The translations under genes and the position numbers were made by a program. From Scortum barcoo (Eukaryota; Chordata; Actinopteri; Centrarchiformes; Terapontidae): DNA of 64,000 bases. This document shows, piece after piece, positions 1 through 35,620 of this stretch. The stretch is taken from contig CM041534.1 in the NCBI GenBank assembly GCA_023238725.1, forward strand, positions 3,918,449 through 3,982,448, written 5' to 3'. The notes beneath the pieces were generated by a model. It made no database searches. It was not told the DNA's origin and saw only the letters and a program-made list of their open reading frames with translations. Every line of letters starts with the position of its first letter. The stretch's first letter is position 1.

Positions 1-1736
1 AAGTACTTCTGGATGAGTGTGTGTGTGTGTGTGTCGCAGCTGTCCTGCTGTTTATGAGTGAGTCTTCTTGCAGGTCAACCCCTGCCTCTCAGTGGAGGTT
101 TCCATTCTTTTTGACACACTGGGTTCATCTGTGGGCGTCAGACCTATTACAAATATCACCTAGCAAAAAAATGCTATGGTTCAATTTGTAGACAAATAAG
201 TGTTCATTATCCGAGACGATTGTTCTGTAAATTCAGCGAATGACATGAGTTAATTGACAGAGTTGCACCTGTCCTTTCTGAATAACATGAGACAGAGACA
301 GAGGCCCCCAACACATCCATCTAATATGTCTGTTTTTTTATGTCAGATATCAAAAAACATATCAGGTTATGATCTCTCATCTCCATCACCAAAACATTTC
401 AAACAGACAACTAGCAAACAGGAAGTGGTGATTTCAGCATTACTAAGAAGAAGACATCCTCTCAGCAGAATCTGTGGTGCAGCTTTAGGCATCCACTGAC
501 CCTGAACCAAAGATGTTATCATCCCCAAACATCTGCAAAGCACATAAACAGTCATTTGACTGCAGCCGTCTTTGACCCACGCGTAACACCAACACCAGGG
601 ATTCAAAGACACCTTTGTCTGCCTGGGTTACAGGCTGCCGCTGTGTGGCACAGACAATAAAAGAAGCTGTAAAACCGGTCTTACCGGGCCTCGCTCTTAA
701 AGCAGGGACATTGTTTGGTTCTGAGGAGCTGCTGAGAAGCACTTGGGATTAGATGAAGGATTTAACAAACAAGTACTTGCCCATCTCCCATATCCGGTTT
801 GATTATTCCTGCCTGGCAGAATTGGGGGCTTGTGCCTCCTTCCACTTGTCCTGATGATAAAGGACAATTATATGACATGCTCCCTCCTATAGAACATGAC
901 TCCTTTAGTAACCTGATACACTTTGCATATAAGGTAATCTCAGGAGTTGTAGGAGTTTCCTCTGTTCGTTTCATTTCAGTGATAGTGAAAGAACTCCCAG
1001 TCCAGCTCACCTATTTCTGCCTCTGAAACACATTCCTGTAAAGAGTAATTTATCTTCCTCTCATCTGTCCTCATTAAAGGTTTGCATTTTTAAAGCAACC
1101 TCTGCTGGAGATATGAGCACTGAGGTCATGAATGACCTGCACAGTTGTGTTTGAGGTATGTCAGCGGGGCCAGTGGGCTGATAAAGGGATATGTGCAAAG
1201 GTTGAGCAACAGAGAACAAGAGCTCTGTTGAACGCTCCCCTGATGCATTCCAAGCAGGGCTGGAATGCCCTCAAAGCCTTAAATGAGCCTCTGGACGTTT
1301 AAGAGGACAATCCAAATACTTGAGATGAACACTGGTAAATTAATTATAGACGTCACGCTTTCACAGCCTCAAAGCCAAACACCGGTAAACATTTAGCATA
1401 GCTGGGAGCTCAGTAAGCATGACATCTAATGTGCTGGAATTTGAGTTAGGACAGACATTATGCCAGATATTACAGCTCATTGAGCAAAGCATGACCTCAG
1501 CATCACCAGGTTAATGTTTTATGAAGTGGTAGATTTGATAAATGTTAGTGAGCCAATGGATGTAGAAAGATTAGCGAAAAACAAGCCAAAGTAAATACCT
1601 TCAAACATTGTTTTCATTTGAGCTGCACTTTGTTTGCACTTTTCAAAATTAAAATGGATCAGTCACTCCAACACAAGAGCCTGACTTACTGGAGGTAAAA
1701 ATGTAACACAAGAGTATATATTTTTTTAAATTGCAG
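1..1736. other. ripk4: ripk4 intron 1 (3' part)
   Basis: Non-coding stretch ending in a polypyrimidine/TTGCAG acceptor just before the first visible ripk4 exon. A short (TG)n tract lies at about 17-34. I find no exon encoding the kinase N-terminus (glycine-rich loop and ATP-binding lysine), so that exon must lie further left. Short ORFs of 75-100 codons here have no recognisable domain and are treated as chance. The intron assignment is inferred from the partial gene to the right. Confidence 0.7.
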
Positions 1737-8147
<6,411 letters not shown>

Positions 8148-8261
8148 CGAAAGCAAAGACGCTGCCAAAACTGTACAGAACTGTCTTTATTGATTTTGTA
8201 TACTCCACTGCCTCAGAGTTGGGGTTGGGGGTGGTTACTCCAAACTTAAGAGTTTTTTGGA

Positions 8262-8267
8262 AATAAA
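8262..8267 (+). terminator. ripk4: ripk4 polyadenylation signal
   Basis: A canonical AATAAA about 115 bp after the stop codon is the first such hexamer downstream and would give a short 3' UTR. Other AT-rich sites downstream could be used. Confidence 0.6.
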
Positions 8268-10870
8268 GCCCTTTTCAGCACTGTAGGTATGTAGTTATTA
8301 ATGGTCGTAAAAGCTTTGATGTAAATATGTACACTGTAAATAGAAAGTATAAATACTCAATTGTGTTTGAATTTAAACTTTGTTTACTTTTTTACATAAC
8401 AAGCACATTTTTTTTACTTAACAAGCACATTTTGTGTATCAGAATTCTGATTAGGAAACCTCTGACCTTTGGGGACCTCTCACTCTACTGTATTGCAGCT
8501 GGTATGCCTGTAAGTTATATTTGATAGAGCACAAACTTTGGTCACAATCCTTATTAGGTGAATGCTGGAGATCATCAGAGCCATTGCATTTATAAAAAAC
8601 TTTGACCCTCAGTGTTCTGTTCCTGTTACATATCAGTGCTGCATCATCCATTAAAACATTTTAAACCTTTTATTTGGTTTGTTGCGTTTTTTCTTCTTGA
8701 TAGTGTAAAAATATATGTACAAATAGTTTTAGAGATATATGGACTGAATTTGAGCAACAGCAAGAGAGGAGAAGACAAAATGAAATATCAGTCTGTGCGA
8801 GTTTCATAACATTATAACCATGACATGAAATGCAATTAAAGGCCTAAAGTATGCATACAACTGTACGATGATAGGCAAATAGACAGACAAAAATGTTATG
8901 AAATAAAACCACACACATGCACATTTTAAGGATAAAATCACACTCTGTAATTTACAAAATATTCAGGAACATGGGCAAAAGCTTATTTGCAGCACTATTA
9001 AGACTTTGTTTCTTCCCTGTTGTATATTTTCCCAAAAGGAATGATTTGCAAAAATAAGAAAAATATTTTTTTGCTTTGACTTTTTGTTTCACAATTACTG
9101 AAAGCCAGTTTTAAAGTTTTAATTCAGTTGTATTTGGCCTCTAACAATGGGGACAATCCCTCTGACAGCAATAAGACACTTAAAATTCAAATGTAACATG
9201 CTCGCGTCACAACAAAATAACATGTAAGACACCTGAATCTACGTTCTACTTTTCCTCTTCTGCTTTTTTAAATAAGGAAAGGTATTTCTGAAAACTTTCT
9301 ATCTGGCAGCTTGTTGGAGAAAGTGTGTTGCTTCAGAGCCTGTCAGTGTGTCTCAGAGAGCTGCTCAAGTAAAGCTGAGAATTATCAGGCTTGATATCAG
9401 GCAGAGATGGAATGTCTGCATCTGCGGCCTCACCTGTGGTGTTACTATTATTATGTCTCGGCTCCAGACTCCACAGAGCATGCTCAAGGTTGGCACAGAC
9501 CATGGGAACTGCCCCTGAGGGGGATCACAGGCTGTGGGATGATGAATGAGTGAGAAGGGGCGCTGATGTTTTACCCGCAATTCCAGCCTGTTGGCTAATT
9601 CCTTAGCCCACTTCAACTTTTCATCGCTCACTAAAACCAACATGCCGTCCCTGACGCCTCAAGGGCTCGGCTTTTCGTAATCCAAGAAACTGAGTGCGGG
9701 TGACTGGTGTAATTGTCCTGTGTTCATAGCTCGTGTTTGCGGAGAGCCGGAAAATGGCTGGTGAAATGTATGTAATCTGAGGCCTCTCTTTTGTGTATAC
9801 AGCACTCTGCCCTGTCTGTTGCCTGGTGAGGTGTCTCAGCTTCAGCTATGGGGACGATAATGGTTGTGCTGTTGCCTAATCTCATCTTCTGTCAAGACTG
9901 CTGTCATGTTTGATAGAGTGGTAGGTTAGGTTTGTGCGATATGACTTACAGTACTGTGTGCTTTATCCTGGGCTACAGTTCTCTCTTTCACTGACTACAA
10001 GCCAGGTACCTCCGACTCTATGTCATTTAAAGCAGCAATACCCATAAAATGTAAGGTTTCGTTCAAAAAGGTCACTTTAAATAAAGCATAATTAAAATGA
10101 CAATACACATGGAAAAGGTTTATTTCATAGTTAATCCATGCTTGCCAAAAATGTATATACTTAACTATATACGTACTATATACTTAAAATATGTTGACAT
10201 TTAAATCTGTTTCAACAATTTGGCATAAAGTAAAAAGAAAAGAAACACACAAACAAACAGCAAAAAAGAACAATTACTTGGAAAAAAAACAAAAAACAAT
10301 GCAATTTAGCAGAGAGATTATTTCTGCTGACTACAAAGATGGATACTAAAGCTACAATTGTCCTCAGATTTTTTTATAGAACACAACCTATTTTATATGA
10401 AAAGTAACCTCAGGGTGGTTTTACACTATCGCTACTGCACTAATGCCAACATGCTATTCAGGTCATACACAGTGACCATGGTCATAAGATGACTTTTTTC
10501 TTTACTCATAAATGTGCAACACATGTTCACTGGTGTTTGAAGGAAAGACAAATCTGTTTTCCATCAGTGTCCTTTTCTCTCTAAAACAGGCACGTCTCCG
10601 ATTTTAAGGAACTTTTGGATGCTTTCAAGCAGGAATTTATTTTTGACCTTAAACATGACTGATAAAATTAAAATGTGTGTCTCAATGTTAGAGCCATTCA
10701 TTACACAACAGTGGGTTAGTTGGTTCTTGATGAGTAACTTTGTTTACAATTCTTAAAGCTTCCTTTTGAGGTATAAAATAAAATATTTGTATGTGTTTCC
10801 ACATACTTACACATACTGCATATTAGGCAATGTATAAAAGCATAAGTACTCCTGTGTAATACAAAGTGTA

Positions 10871-10980
10871 TAATAAAACTTGATTTAAGAAGTCTTTCGT
10901 GTTATACAGTATTGGAATAGATTTTGATTTTTTTTAACATTTACATGGAACTTTCAGCAGCTTAAGCTACAACCACAATT

Positions 10981-11047
<67 letters not shown>

Positions 11048-11093
11048 TTTAACATTTACATGGAACTTTCAGCAGCTTAAGCTACAACCCACA

Positions 11094-11165
<72 letters not shown>

Positions 11166-11224
11166 TTTAACATTTACATGGAACTTTCAGCAGCTTAAGC
11201 TACAACCCACAATTTATATATATA

Positions 11225-11305
<81 letters not shown>

Positions 11306-11383
11306 TGTTATAAATATATAAATTAAAAAATCAAAATCTATTCCAATACTGTATAACACTTAAAGACTTCTTAAATCAAGTTT

Positions 11384-11388
<5 letters not shown>
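10871..11388. repeat. Inverted-arm repeat enclosing three tandem TA-tract units
   Basis: The left arm (10871-10933) and right arm (11325-11388) are reverse complements over about 62 bp, differing mainly near the centre (TCTTTCGTG against TCTTTAAGTG). Between them, a unit that includes ACATTTACATGGAACTTTCA and AGCAGCTTAAGCTACAAC starts near 10934, 11049 and 11166. Each copy is followed by a (TA)n tract of tens of bases. The arrangement could form a large hairpin. No coding sequence is present. Confidence 0.85.

Positions 11389-11480
<92 letters not shown>
11389..11480. repeat. Compound (CA)n(TA)n microsatellite
   Basis: A (CA)n run to about 11431 passes directly into a (TA)n run to about 11480. 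It abuts the right arm of the inverted repeat island. Confidence 0.9.
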
Positions 11481-11482
<2 letters not shown>

Positions 11483-14400
11483 AACAATAAAATCATTGTC
11501 TTTATTTACTGTTCAGTTTTATTCAGTTCAGTTCAGTGACACCTACCTACCATCCTTCCTACCATCCTGTTAGTCACAGAGCCTTGAGTGAAGACAATCA
11601 GCCTGGGGCCCAAACTCCATTATGCTGAGGAGCGGCCACATGAGTCTTACCTCCAGCCTCAGAAACAAGGCCATGGGTCGTGTGTTCTTTTACTGACTGG
11701 ATGTGGATTAACCTGCTATCCAAAATGCCTGCCAGGTCTGTTAGGTCAAACTATATTCCTCAGGTCTGCTGTCCACACTTTTTAGTGGCCACAGGAGTTT
11801 GTGGATAATTTGTAGGAATGTGTTGGTGTAAAAGAGGATCACAAGTTTAATTCAAATGAAAGCAAAGGCCTGGAGGTTTCCTGTGGATGGACTGCACTTT
11901 CAAGGATTCAAGTACCTAGTAAAGTTGACGAAACCTTTCACTGGTGTCACAAACTCAAGAGTCGTGTGACAGGGCATGAAATAGTGACACAGTGATGTAT
12001 CATTTAGTAGACTGTCCTTGTGAAATCACAAGTCTAAAGTAACTTCAGCAAGGGCAACACAATTAGCTGATTGAACTTTACAATGGTATTCAATATGAAT
12101 ACGTGGTGGTGGTGTTGGTGGTGTTCACAGATCACTGGACAATCCAGTACAGTGCCTGGCCTCAATTATAGAGAAAAGAATTCTGTCTCTATCACAGCCA
12201 AAAAAAGTGTCTCTAAGATTGCAAGACTTCCTCTTTGTCAGACGTGGTGTCTGGTTGCTCCTTTGTTTGACTATGATAGGGACTTTTCAGTTTTGCTGAG
12301 TCACACCGTAACAACACAGCTCTAATGAACCACAGAACATTTGCTGAAGTGATGCAAGGCCCTTATCTAGATATAGTGGTGAATAAGAAGGTGGGCTGAG
12401 GACTGTAATCTCAAAAAAGGGAACCAAACACTAATTGTGTCTTTCAGGAAGGCATTGATTTATTCTTTTTCCTCTTATCAGTTTCCCTTGCAGATTATCT
12501 GAAAACAAAAGTAGCAGCCAACGGTCACAACATTTGTTCGACACCATGTGATTGTTTGCTGGGAGAATAAAGCTCATACAGAGTGCTGTCTGCTGTTTTT
12601 TCCCCCAGTCCCCCCCCATCCTTATTTTAACCTCAGAACTCGTTGAACAAGATCTGGGGCCATGTCTCTTAAGACGAGAGGCAAGCTGCGACATGTGGAT
12701 GTGGAGTCAGGGTGAAAACATGGATGTGGGCGCACCAAGCATTGATGAATTATTAGATTTATGGCTCACTAAGCGAAGGGTGAATGTGCCATTGACATGT
12801 CACAGAAAGAAATGTAATGATAGAGGCAGTACGTTTAAGTTTATCGAGAGGAGGAAAGCATTTTACATAAATCTAATGTTGTGTCGACAGCACAGAATTC
12901 TTAACTGAGTTGCCATTCCACGGCCCGTCAGTTTTGACATTTTTAACAACCTGTAAAGTGTTCACTTTGGCCTTTTACTTGGTGGTTTGTCTAATCGGAG
13001 TACATTAGGAGGAAGAATTGGTTTCCTGGAAGGGTTAAGTCTGAGAACATAATCACTGAATGTGGCATGGTTAAAGTCTACACTGCGAGGGAAAGCAACT
13101 GTGAGGCAGACAAACGTGACCGCACATTCACCACACAGTAAGCGGTGTGTCAACACGCGTCCCTACTGTGTGTTTGCGGAGCTGCTTGGGGATGTGTCAG
13201 GATCTGTCTAATGATGACATCAGCCCTGGCACCCTAGATCCCGGCTTTGCAATAAATTGACGTCCTAGTGATTACAAATGAAGTGTGATGGGTAAAAGCA
13301 CCATTATGTGACGTTGTCTGCTTATTTGGATGGAAGTGGGACTTACAGTCATGTATCGGCATTACTTTTGGATTTGTTTGTGGTTTCTTTGTTGTAGCAG
13401 GACTTCTGGGATTTAGTAATTTGGGTTTTAGTGCTCAGATGTTCAGTTAAAATCTCCTGAACATCGTTATTAAGACTGGCTGTGAATTTGTTTGGTAACA
13501 GCTTAATTCTGGCCAAATGCCTACACAAGCTCTGTGTAATTGTGTGATTTAGACACACAATGAAGGCAGCTACAGAGCCAACACGCCAAGGCTGCCATAT
13601 GGGCCAGAGGGCCCCACAGCCTAGACCAAACATACAATACAATGTGAACAAATAGCTAGCCTCTTACTGCATTACTGCTCTCTACTCCAGGACACGTAGG
13701 GGGAAGATATGCACTGTGTGTAACCTGTGGGATACAGCTGCATTGTGCAACTTACCTCCACAGCAGGTAGTATTGTTGGTAACATGTTGAGGTGGTGGCA
13801 GTGCAGAGACAGAGAGGGAGCTGTTTTATTACCTTTTGACCAAGCCTTGGGTGAGTCTATTTTTATGCATATTTAATACAACAGAGAAAAGCTTTGCAGG
13901 TGGGTGTACTACTATTCCTTGGTCAGGAGATGGCGCACAGTCCTTTTAAGAGCCGACTCTACAGGTTCGTATGGAGGATCATTACTGAGTCCAGCAAAGT
14001 CCAGAACATTATGATGACTTACTTTAAGTAACCTTTTTTTTTAAAATCTGCCCTTGTACTGTTTCCTATGATAATTTACTTTTTTTTAACAAATCAATGA
14101 CAGTATATCATGAGTGGCTGTGAAAGTGAAAATTCTTATTAATGAGGTTAAAATCATTCAGAGGAGTCTTTGCTCTTTAATGCCAAAGGAGAGGTGGGAT
14201 GCATCGATTCATAATGCTCGCAGTCTAGCATACATTAAGATGCAGAATGTCCTTATTTGACATTACCAACAACACAAGGGGACATGACACTCACAGAATA
14301 AACCGAGTCGACAAACCTCAAACTGAATGAAATACCACCATCATATGCATAATGTGCAGACTGCCATTACAGAGGCTGTGGCTATACAGTTTAAATGACA

Positions 14401-15643
14401 GTTCCCCTGGGCTGAGCAGAACTGGCAGCGGCTGATAGAAATGCATGGTGCTGTTTGTATTATCAGTGCAGCCCGTGATTATACACAGGCACTTGCTTTC
14501 AGATTATATTTATGGGCCTAATTAGACTGCTCCCTCACTTCTAATTAGAAAAGGTCACTTTGTTGTTTAGGACACACAAAACTCTTAATTAACATTCGGC
14601 TGAAAACATCATTTGGAAATGAAAAAAAAAAAAATCAGAGCTTTGTTTCTTTGTGGTGTCATGCAGGCCCAGCAGAGCCACAGTCAACAACCTCTGACAA
14701 GGTCGCATATGCTGCGCTGTTGTGGCTGTGAAATGAAGTCTAATACTGACAGTTAGTCGGTTTAGCATAACATTAGACTTTCGATGGCCAGTATTAAACA
14801 GTGCTACGTTACTGATGTCCAGACAAAACACTGGGCTACTGAACAACCAGGCCCACACCATCACAAGGGATGATACTGCTGGGTTATAGCTGTTAGTAAT
14901 TATTTAATAAGTCTTGTAGATACAAATGCAATCGCAAACCGACAAAGACAAGAAAATAAAAAGGTCTAGCCTTCCAAGGTTGTTCATAGTTAAGACTGCT
15001 GCTACTGTATCTGAGAATCTAAGTTCTTAACTGAAGCTTTATCAGCGTAATTAATGGAAATGTAATGTATTTAAGGAACAAGGAGCCAAGATCTATGCCC
15101 ACCTTCACAGATCCTACTGCTCCACTGGTAAAAGTAAGTCTAAGCTATATTTTGCCAGATAACTCTAAAGGATGTCTGCTGACTGAGTTAATCCCTCTAA
15201 GCAATGGCACCATTTCTCTAACAGCTATTAATGGATGTTCCTCTAGATCCTTCGCGGGAATTCCCCACGTGTGACTTCATGAAAGGGAAAACGAAAACAG
15301 AATAAATAAAGAAGGTCCGCAGCCTAAATACAGTATATTAAACACAGAGGTAATGCTTTTACCACCACTGTTTTTTGTCCATTAACGTTTAAAGTTTAAC
15401 CTCAAGCCCCAAAATGTTTCTTCTTAGAAATGTTTGGGTGACGCTTGGACGACTCACCTTGATGAAACCGCAGGGGTGCATCCGCCTCTATCGCTGTGAG
15501 AAACGGCTTGTGTAATGAAACTAATCTATTTCTATTCGAACATTATGTGTATTTAATTGACAAAATACTAATATCTGTTGTTTTTGTTTTCGCCAGGAGC
15601 AGAGCGGTCAATAATTAAACTACAGTAGATAGTTGTCACCCCT

Positions 15644-15769
15644 CCTGTGAAGGAGTGCGTCATTCCGCAGAGAGGCTCCTGCTCTGATGTTTGTGTGCTC
15701 AGTGAGCCGGAGAAGAAGAGAGGAGAGACCGTACCACAGAGCTGTCCGAGGATACCGCTCAACATCACG
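15644..15769 (+). other. c21orf91: c21orf91 non-coding first exon (approximate 5' end)
   Basis: A moderately GC/CpG-rich stretch ends at AACATCACG|gtgagt, a strong donor about 2.1 kb before the exon holding the start codon. The short ORF crossing it has no family match. It is the best candidate for the 5' UTR exon of the EURL gene. The transcription start is a guess. A CRE-like TGCGTCAT lies near 15656. Confidence 0.5.
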
Positions 15770-17831
<2,062 letters not shown>

Positions 17832-17838
17832 AAGCACC

Positions 17839-32017
<14,179 letters not shown>

Positions 32018-34391
32018 GGCGGCTTCTGTCACAGCTGCTGGGAGGAAGATGACTAACATTTGACATGCTGGCTGCAGCGAGGCTGAAAAAGCCTTTATAT
32101 ACACTGAGTGACTTTTCTGACATTATGGTGACGTGGATTAGCATTACAGCAGTGTTAGGACTGGGTTGACACGGCCTCCGTTCTCGTGGTTGCAGTGATG
32201 ATGCAAGGATTAATGGTGGTTTGCAGTTTGCTCTCAGAGTGTCCTGGCCCCCCGTACACGACTAGGACGTGTTCTTATCAGACATGATTTTGAAAGAATA
32301 TCTTTTTAGATTTACCTTTTATTTTATTTTTTTTATATATATTTATTTTTAGTTTGCTGGGAAAAAAATCAGATTTCATTGTTTTCATTTTCTGTAGATA
32401 ATCTTTTTCCTTTTCATTATGTCAGAGTTGGATATTCAAATATGGGTTTTAGCACTGTTTAATACTCCACCATGTGTTATCTGATGGTTCACATGAGAAT
32501 GTGGTAACTTAAAGTATTTCATAACTTTGCTTGAGTGAATACTTGATGCAGATTGGCTGGACGATGTCTATCATATTCATACTGTCAGGCACTACCAGCA
32601 GTAGCGTTTGATTACTGTTCTCACATGAAGTATTTACAAGGTTTTAAGCTTTGTCCTGCTGCTGCACAACAGCAGTATAATGGCTTGAACATGAGTTTTG
32701 CCTTCAGACTGCCCTAACTGTGGTCAGTTGCAAATCATTTTTAATACAAGGAAAGCTAAATGTCTTTTAGCCAAATTTGAAAAATTATGATGCAGAACGT
32801 TGCAACATATTACAAAAGTGTGCTGAGTGTAGGCAACTAATAAAAGTACCCTAAAGCATCACTGCAACAAAGACTAAGCGAGACCTAGCGAGAAAGTCAA
32901 CAAGGACGGTCTAGCTGTGCAGTTTATGTCTGTGGGGGCGAGGACTACTTTGGGAGTGTCCACCAACTGTAACACCAAGTGATAAGAAAAATTTCAGTTA
33001 AAAAAAATCAGGTAATAGACCCTTTTAAAGTGAATATACCGGCTTAAAGTGATTTTGTTTTTAATTTCAGCTTTTGGTTTTGTAGTAGTTATTATTGGTG
33101 GCAAGATTGATGTGATATTTAGTACAGAAGTGTTGTCTGTTATATAGCTGTCAAGCACAAAGGGAATGCATGGCTATACACTGAATGAGTGCTATTGAAA
33201 GAGAAATGCTTAAATGAATTTAATCCAGCTGTCAAACCAAAGTCTGTATCAGCTCTGTTTCACATGTGAGCTGCAAACATTTGACATACCAGTGGATTCC
33301 ATTAATAGAGGAAGATGCAATACCAAACCGATTTTAAAATGCCTGTGGCTAAGTGATTTACTTCTCAGTTTGGTTCAGCGTGTGTAATAATGAACCACAG
33401 ATTTTTATTCTAAAGGTGTCGGTGTGGAAATGGTTTGTTCTTCGTAACACACGCCATATGTGTTATGATTTAGTTTCATTTATCTTTTTTAGTTCTCTTT
33501 CATGTGCAATGTTAACTCTGGTCACCCTCTCTCCTGTATTAATGTGTAGGAGCTAAGCTGGTGTCACAGCAATACAAAAAGGATCGTTTGGTCTACTGTG
33601 CCTCCGGAGGTCCCTGATTTCTGAACAAAAAGAGACGGAAGGATTTGGTATTAATAGTTAGTGTTTAAGGCCTGCAGTTTAGTTTAATATTTCAGGAACC
33701 CTATGCAAGAAAGAGACAAATAAATCAGAAGCCTTATTTAAGTAGAAAATATTTCAAAGAATATTGTTGGTCACAGAGCTACTTGAGTATAATAAGCTGG
33801 GGAAAGACAAGGTTATAATCAGATTGATTAGAAAAACTCAGCATTGTCACTGTATCTCTTTTGCTCTCTCTTTGTAAGAGATTAAATGTATCTGACCCCT
33901 TTTTAGGGTTTAAAGTTAAAGGTTTTAGCTCCATTTTAAACTTTTATCTTGGGCTTATTTGGATAACTGTACTTTAGTGTGCTTGAGTGTTTGAGAATTC
34001 AGATTTCTGGTCCTTAATGCAAATTTGAGTCATTCAATCTTTAGTTGTATGTTTTGTATTTGTGTTTTAATTCTGAATGCTGTGTATTTTTGTGTACTGT
34101 GGAAACATACCTATGGCCCTGCTAAGCAGAAACTTGTGGCTGCCCGGTTTTGCTTGTCTGTTTTGGTGGTCTCATTATGATTTACTGGAGATGTAAGCAT
34201 ACCTGTTAAACCTCCATCTCCTTCCTTTAGACTTGACTCTTTGTTCATTTTTTTAAAAAAATGTTAAACAAGGCTGCATTTGTGTTGTGTATGTTTTACA
34301 TTATATTTATTGTGTGTTCATGGACCTTACACAAGCTGTGTGATTTGTGCTTAAGTGACAGTTTGTATTTTTTGTAAAATATTTCAATAAA
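32018..34391 (+). other. c21orf91: c21orf91 3' UTR with candidate poly(A) signals
   Basis: AT-rich sequence after the stop with AATAAA hexamers at 32839-32844, 33719-33724 and 34386-34391. The last is followed by a GT-rich stretch, so the longest 3' UTR would be about 2.4 kb. The end used cannot be decided from sequence alone. Confidence 0.5.
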
Positions 34392-35437
34392 ATGAAATTA
34401 TTTTTTACAACATCCTGTAATATGCAGTTGTTTTCCTGATTGTGGCCACAGCTGTAAGGATAAAGAGGGTCGGTAAAGCAGTCTGTGGTGTGCATGAGGG
34501 ATTATTAAATGTTCACATTATTATAAAGGAATGTGAATCTTGGAATCTTGGAAAACTTTGGATTTATGGATGGACAGCACAGTAACTGATTGGGTCTATT
34601 GAAACTGTGCTAGATGGAGGCTGGGAGCCCCCTTGTGGACAGAAAGCGTAACTGGGGACTGTAATAAACGTGATTTCCGGGAAACATGCACACTGTGATA
34701 CGGTAAACCCCACAAAGACCGAGCAGCCTGTGACATTCTGTTTTTAGACACCTCAATAATGACAACATGCCTTCAGAAATTAGACATATGGCTTGAATGT
34801 TTTCCAAATGATTGTTGTAGTCCTGAATCCCTGTCATTTAGAACACCAAATCATCATTAACCACAGGTCGTGTAACATCTATTATATTTATATTTATTTA
34901 TTAGTCTCAAGGCGGGGAAATTCAGTGTTACAGCAGCAAGTGGTTAGCAAAAGTAGATAACACTCAGATAACAATAAATAAACTAGTGGACAGTGATATG
35001 AGAAGATAAAGAGATACATGAAAAACATGTACAATTTAAACAAGACGATAAAATGTGAACAATATATGTGGGGAATGATGCCCCATACCTGTGTCACTGT
35101 GACTAATGGTGTACATTTTCCACCTGTTTACTCTGGTTTCCTGTAGTTTCTCACCATGTGACTCAGTTCCTGTCTAATAACCCGTTAAATGAACTGATAA
35201 TGTTACTTTGGCAAATCATCAGATGAATGAATTCTGAGAGCAGAGTTAAAATAGAAATGACCTTATTACACTAAATCTGGATCATATACAAACTTTGAAC
35301 ATCTTGTGTTAGAAATGTAAGCTACGGTTCGTTATCCCCACTTTTCATGACGACATTACATCACTGGATGCAATCCTTGTAACAAACAATAAACAGGTAT
35401 GAGTCATCGCGGTAATTGGTATGACTCACCCGATGAC
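34392..35437. other. Spacer between c21orf91 and btg3
   Basis: About 1 kb with no gene. At 34880-35060 there is an A/T-rich segment starting TTATTTATTAGTCTCAAG with a GGGGAAATTCAG motif. It resembles the retroelement-like tail at 57914 (TTTATTAGTCC, GGGAAATTAAC). The rest shows nothing I can identify. Confidence 0.6.
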
Positions 35438-35570
35438 GGACATGTGCTCGGCCAATGAGTGTATTCTATCCGTCTGTTCGGAGCCAATCACAGCGGCGGT
35501 AGGCGGGGACTCTATTTGGCGGGCGGGGTTAATGACGACACCCCGAAGGTTCTTCTGTTAGTAATTTGCC
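35438..35570 (+). promoter_or_regulatory. btg3: btg3 promoter: CCAAT boxes, GC box, E2F-like site
   Basis: Two CCAAT boxes (35452-35456 and 35484-35488) are followed by TTTGGCGGG (35515-35523, E2F-like) overlapping GGGCGGGG (35521-35528, Sp/KLF GC box). No TATA box is seen at a suitable distance. GGACATGTGC at 35438-35447 is one mismatch from a p53 half-site. The layout is typical of a growth-regulated TATA-less promoter, and BTG3 is a known p53-responsive gene in mammals. Use of these sites is inferred. Confidence 0.6.
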
Positions 35571-35620
35571 CCCTTTCATTCATTTACTGCCCCCGCGCTG
35601 GAGGTTACCACCAGGAGAGG
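35571..35620 (+). other. btg3: btg3 non-coding first exon (approximate)
   Basis: A GC-rich stretch ends at CCAGGAGAG|gtaaac about 1.08 kb upstream of the start-codon exon. It is probably the 5' UTR exon. The upstream limit is unknown. Confidence 0.5.

Larger units (their letters stand above)
8268..15640. other. Intergenic spacer between ripk4 and c21orf91
   Basis: About 7.4 kb without a supportable gene. The open frames are short, on both strands and without domains. Contents seen: the inverted/tandem repeat island at 10871-11480, described separately, and an AT-rich stretch around 8800-9300. At about 14340-14560 there is homeobox-like ATTA/TAAT and TATGCAAAT-like content. That last part may be a conserved regulatory element, but I cannot show conservation from one sequence. 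Confidence 0.7.

Noticed and set aside
1..1736. Search for the missing ripk4 N-terminal exon
   Set aside because: No frame shows a glycine-rich loop or an ATP-binding lysine motif with a donor of the right phase.
10933..11280. Three regularly spaced repeats considered as a CRISPR array
   Set aside because: The spacers are all TA microsatellite rather than unique sequence, and this is a vertebrate genome.
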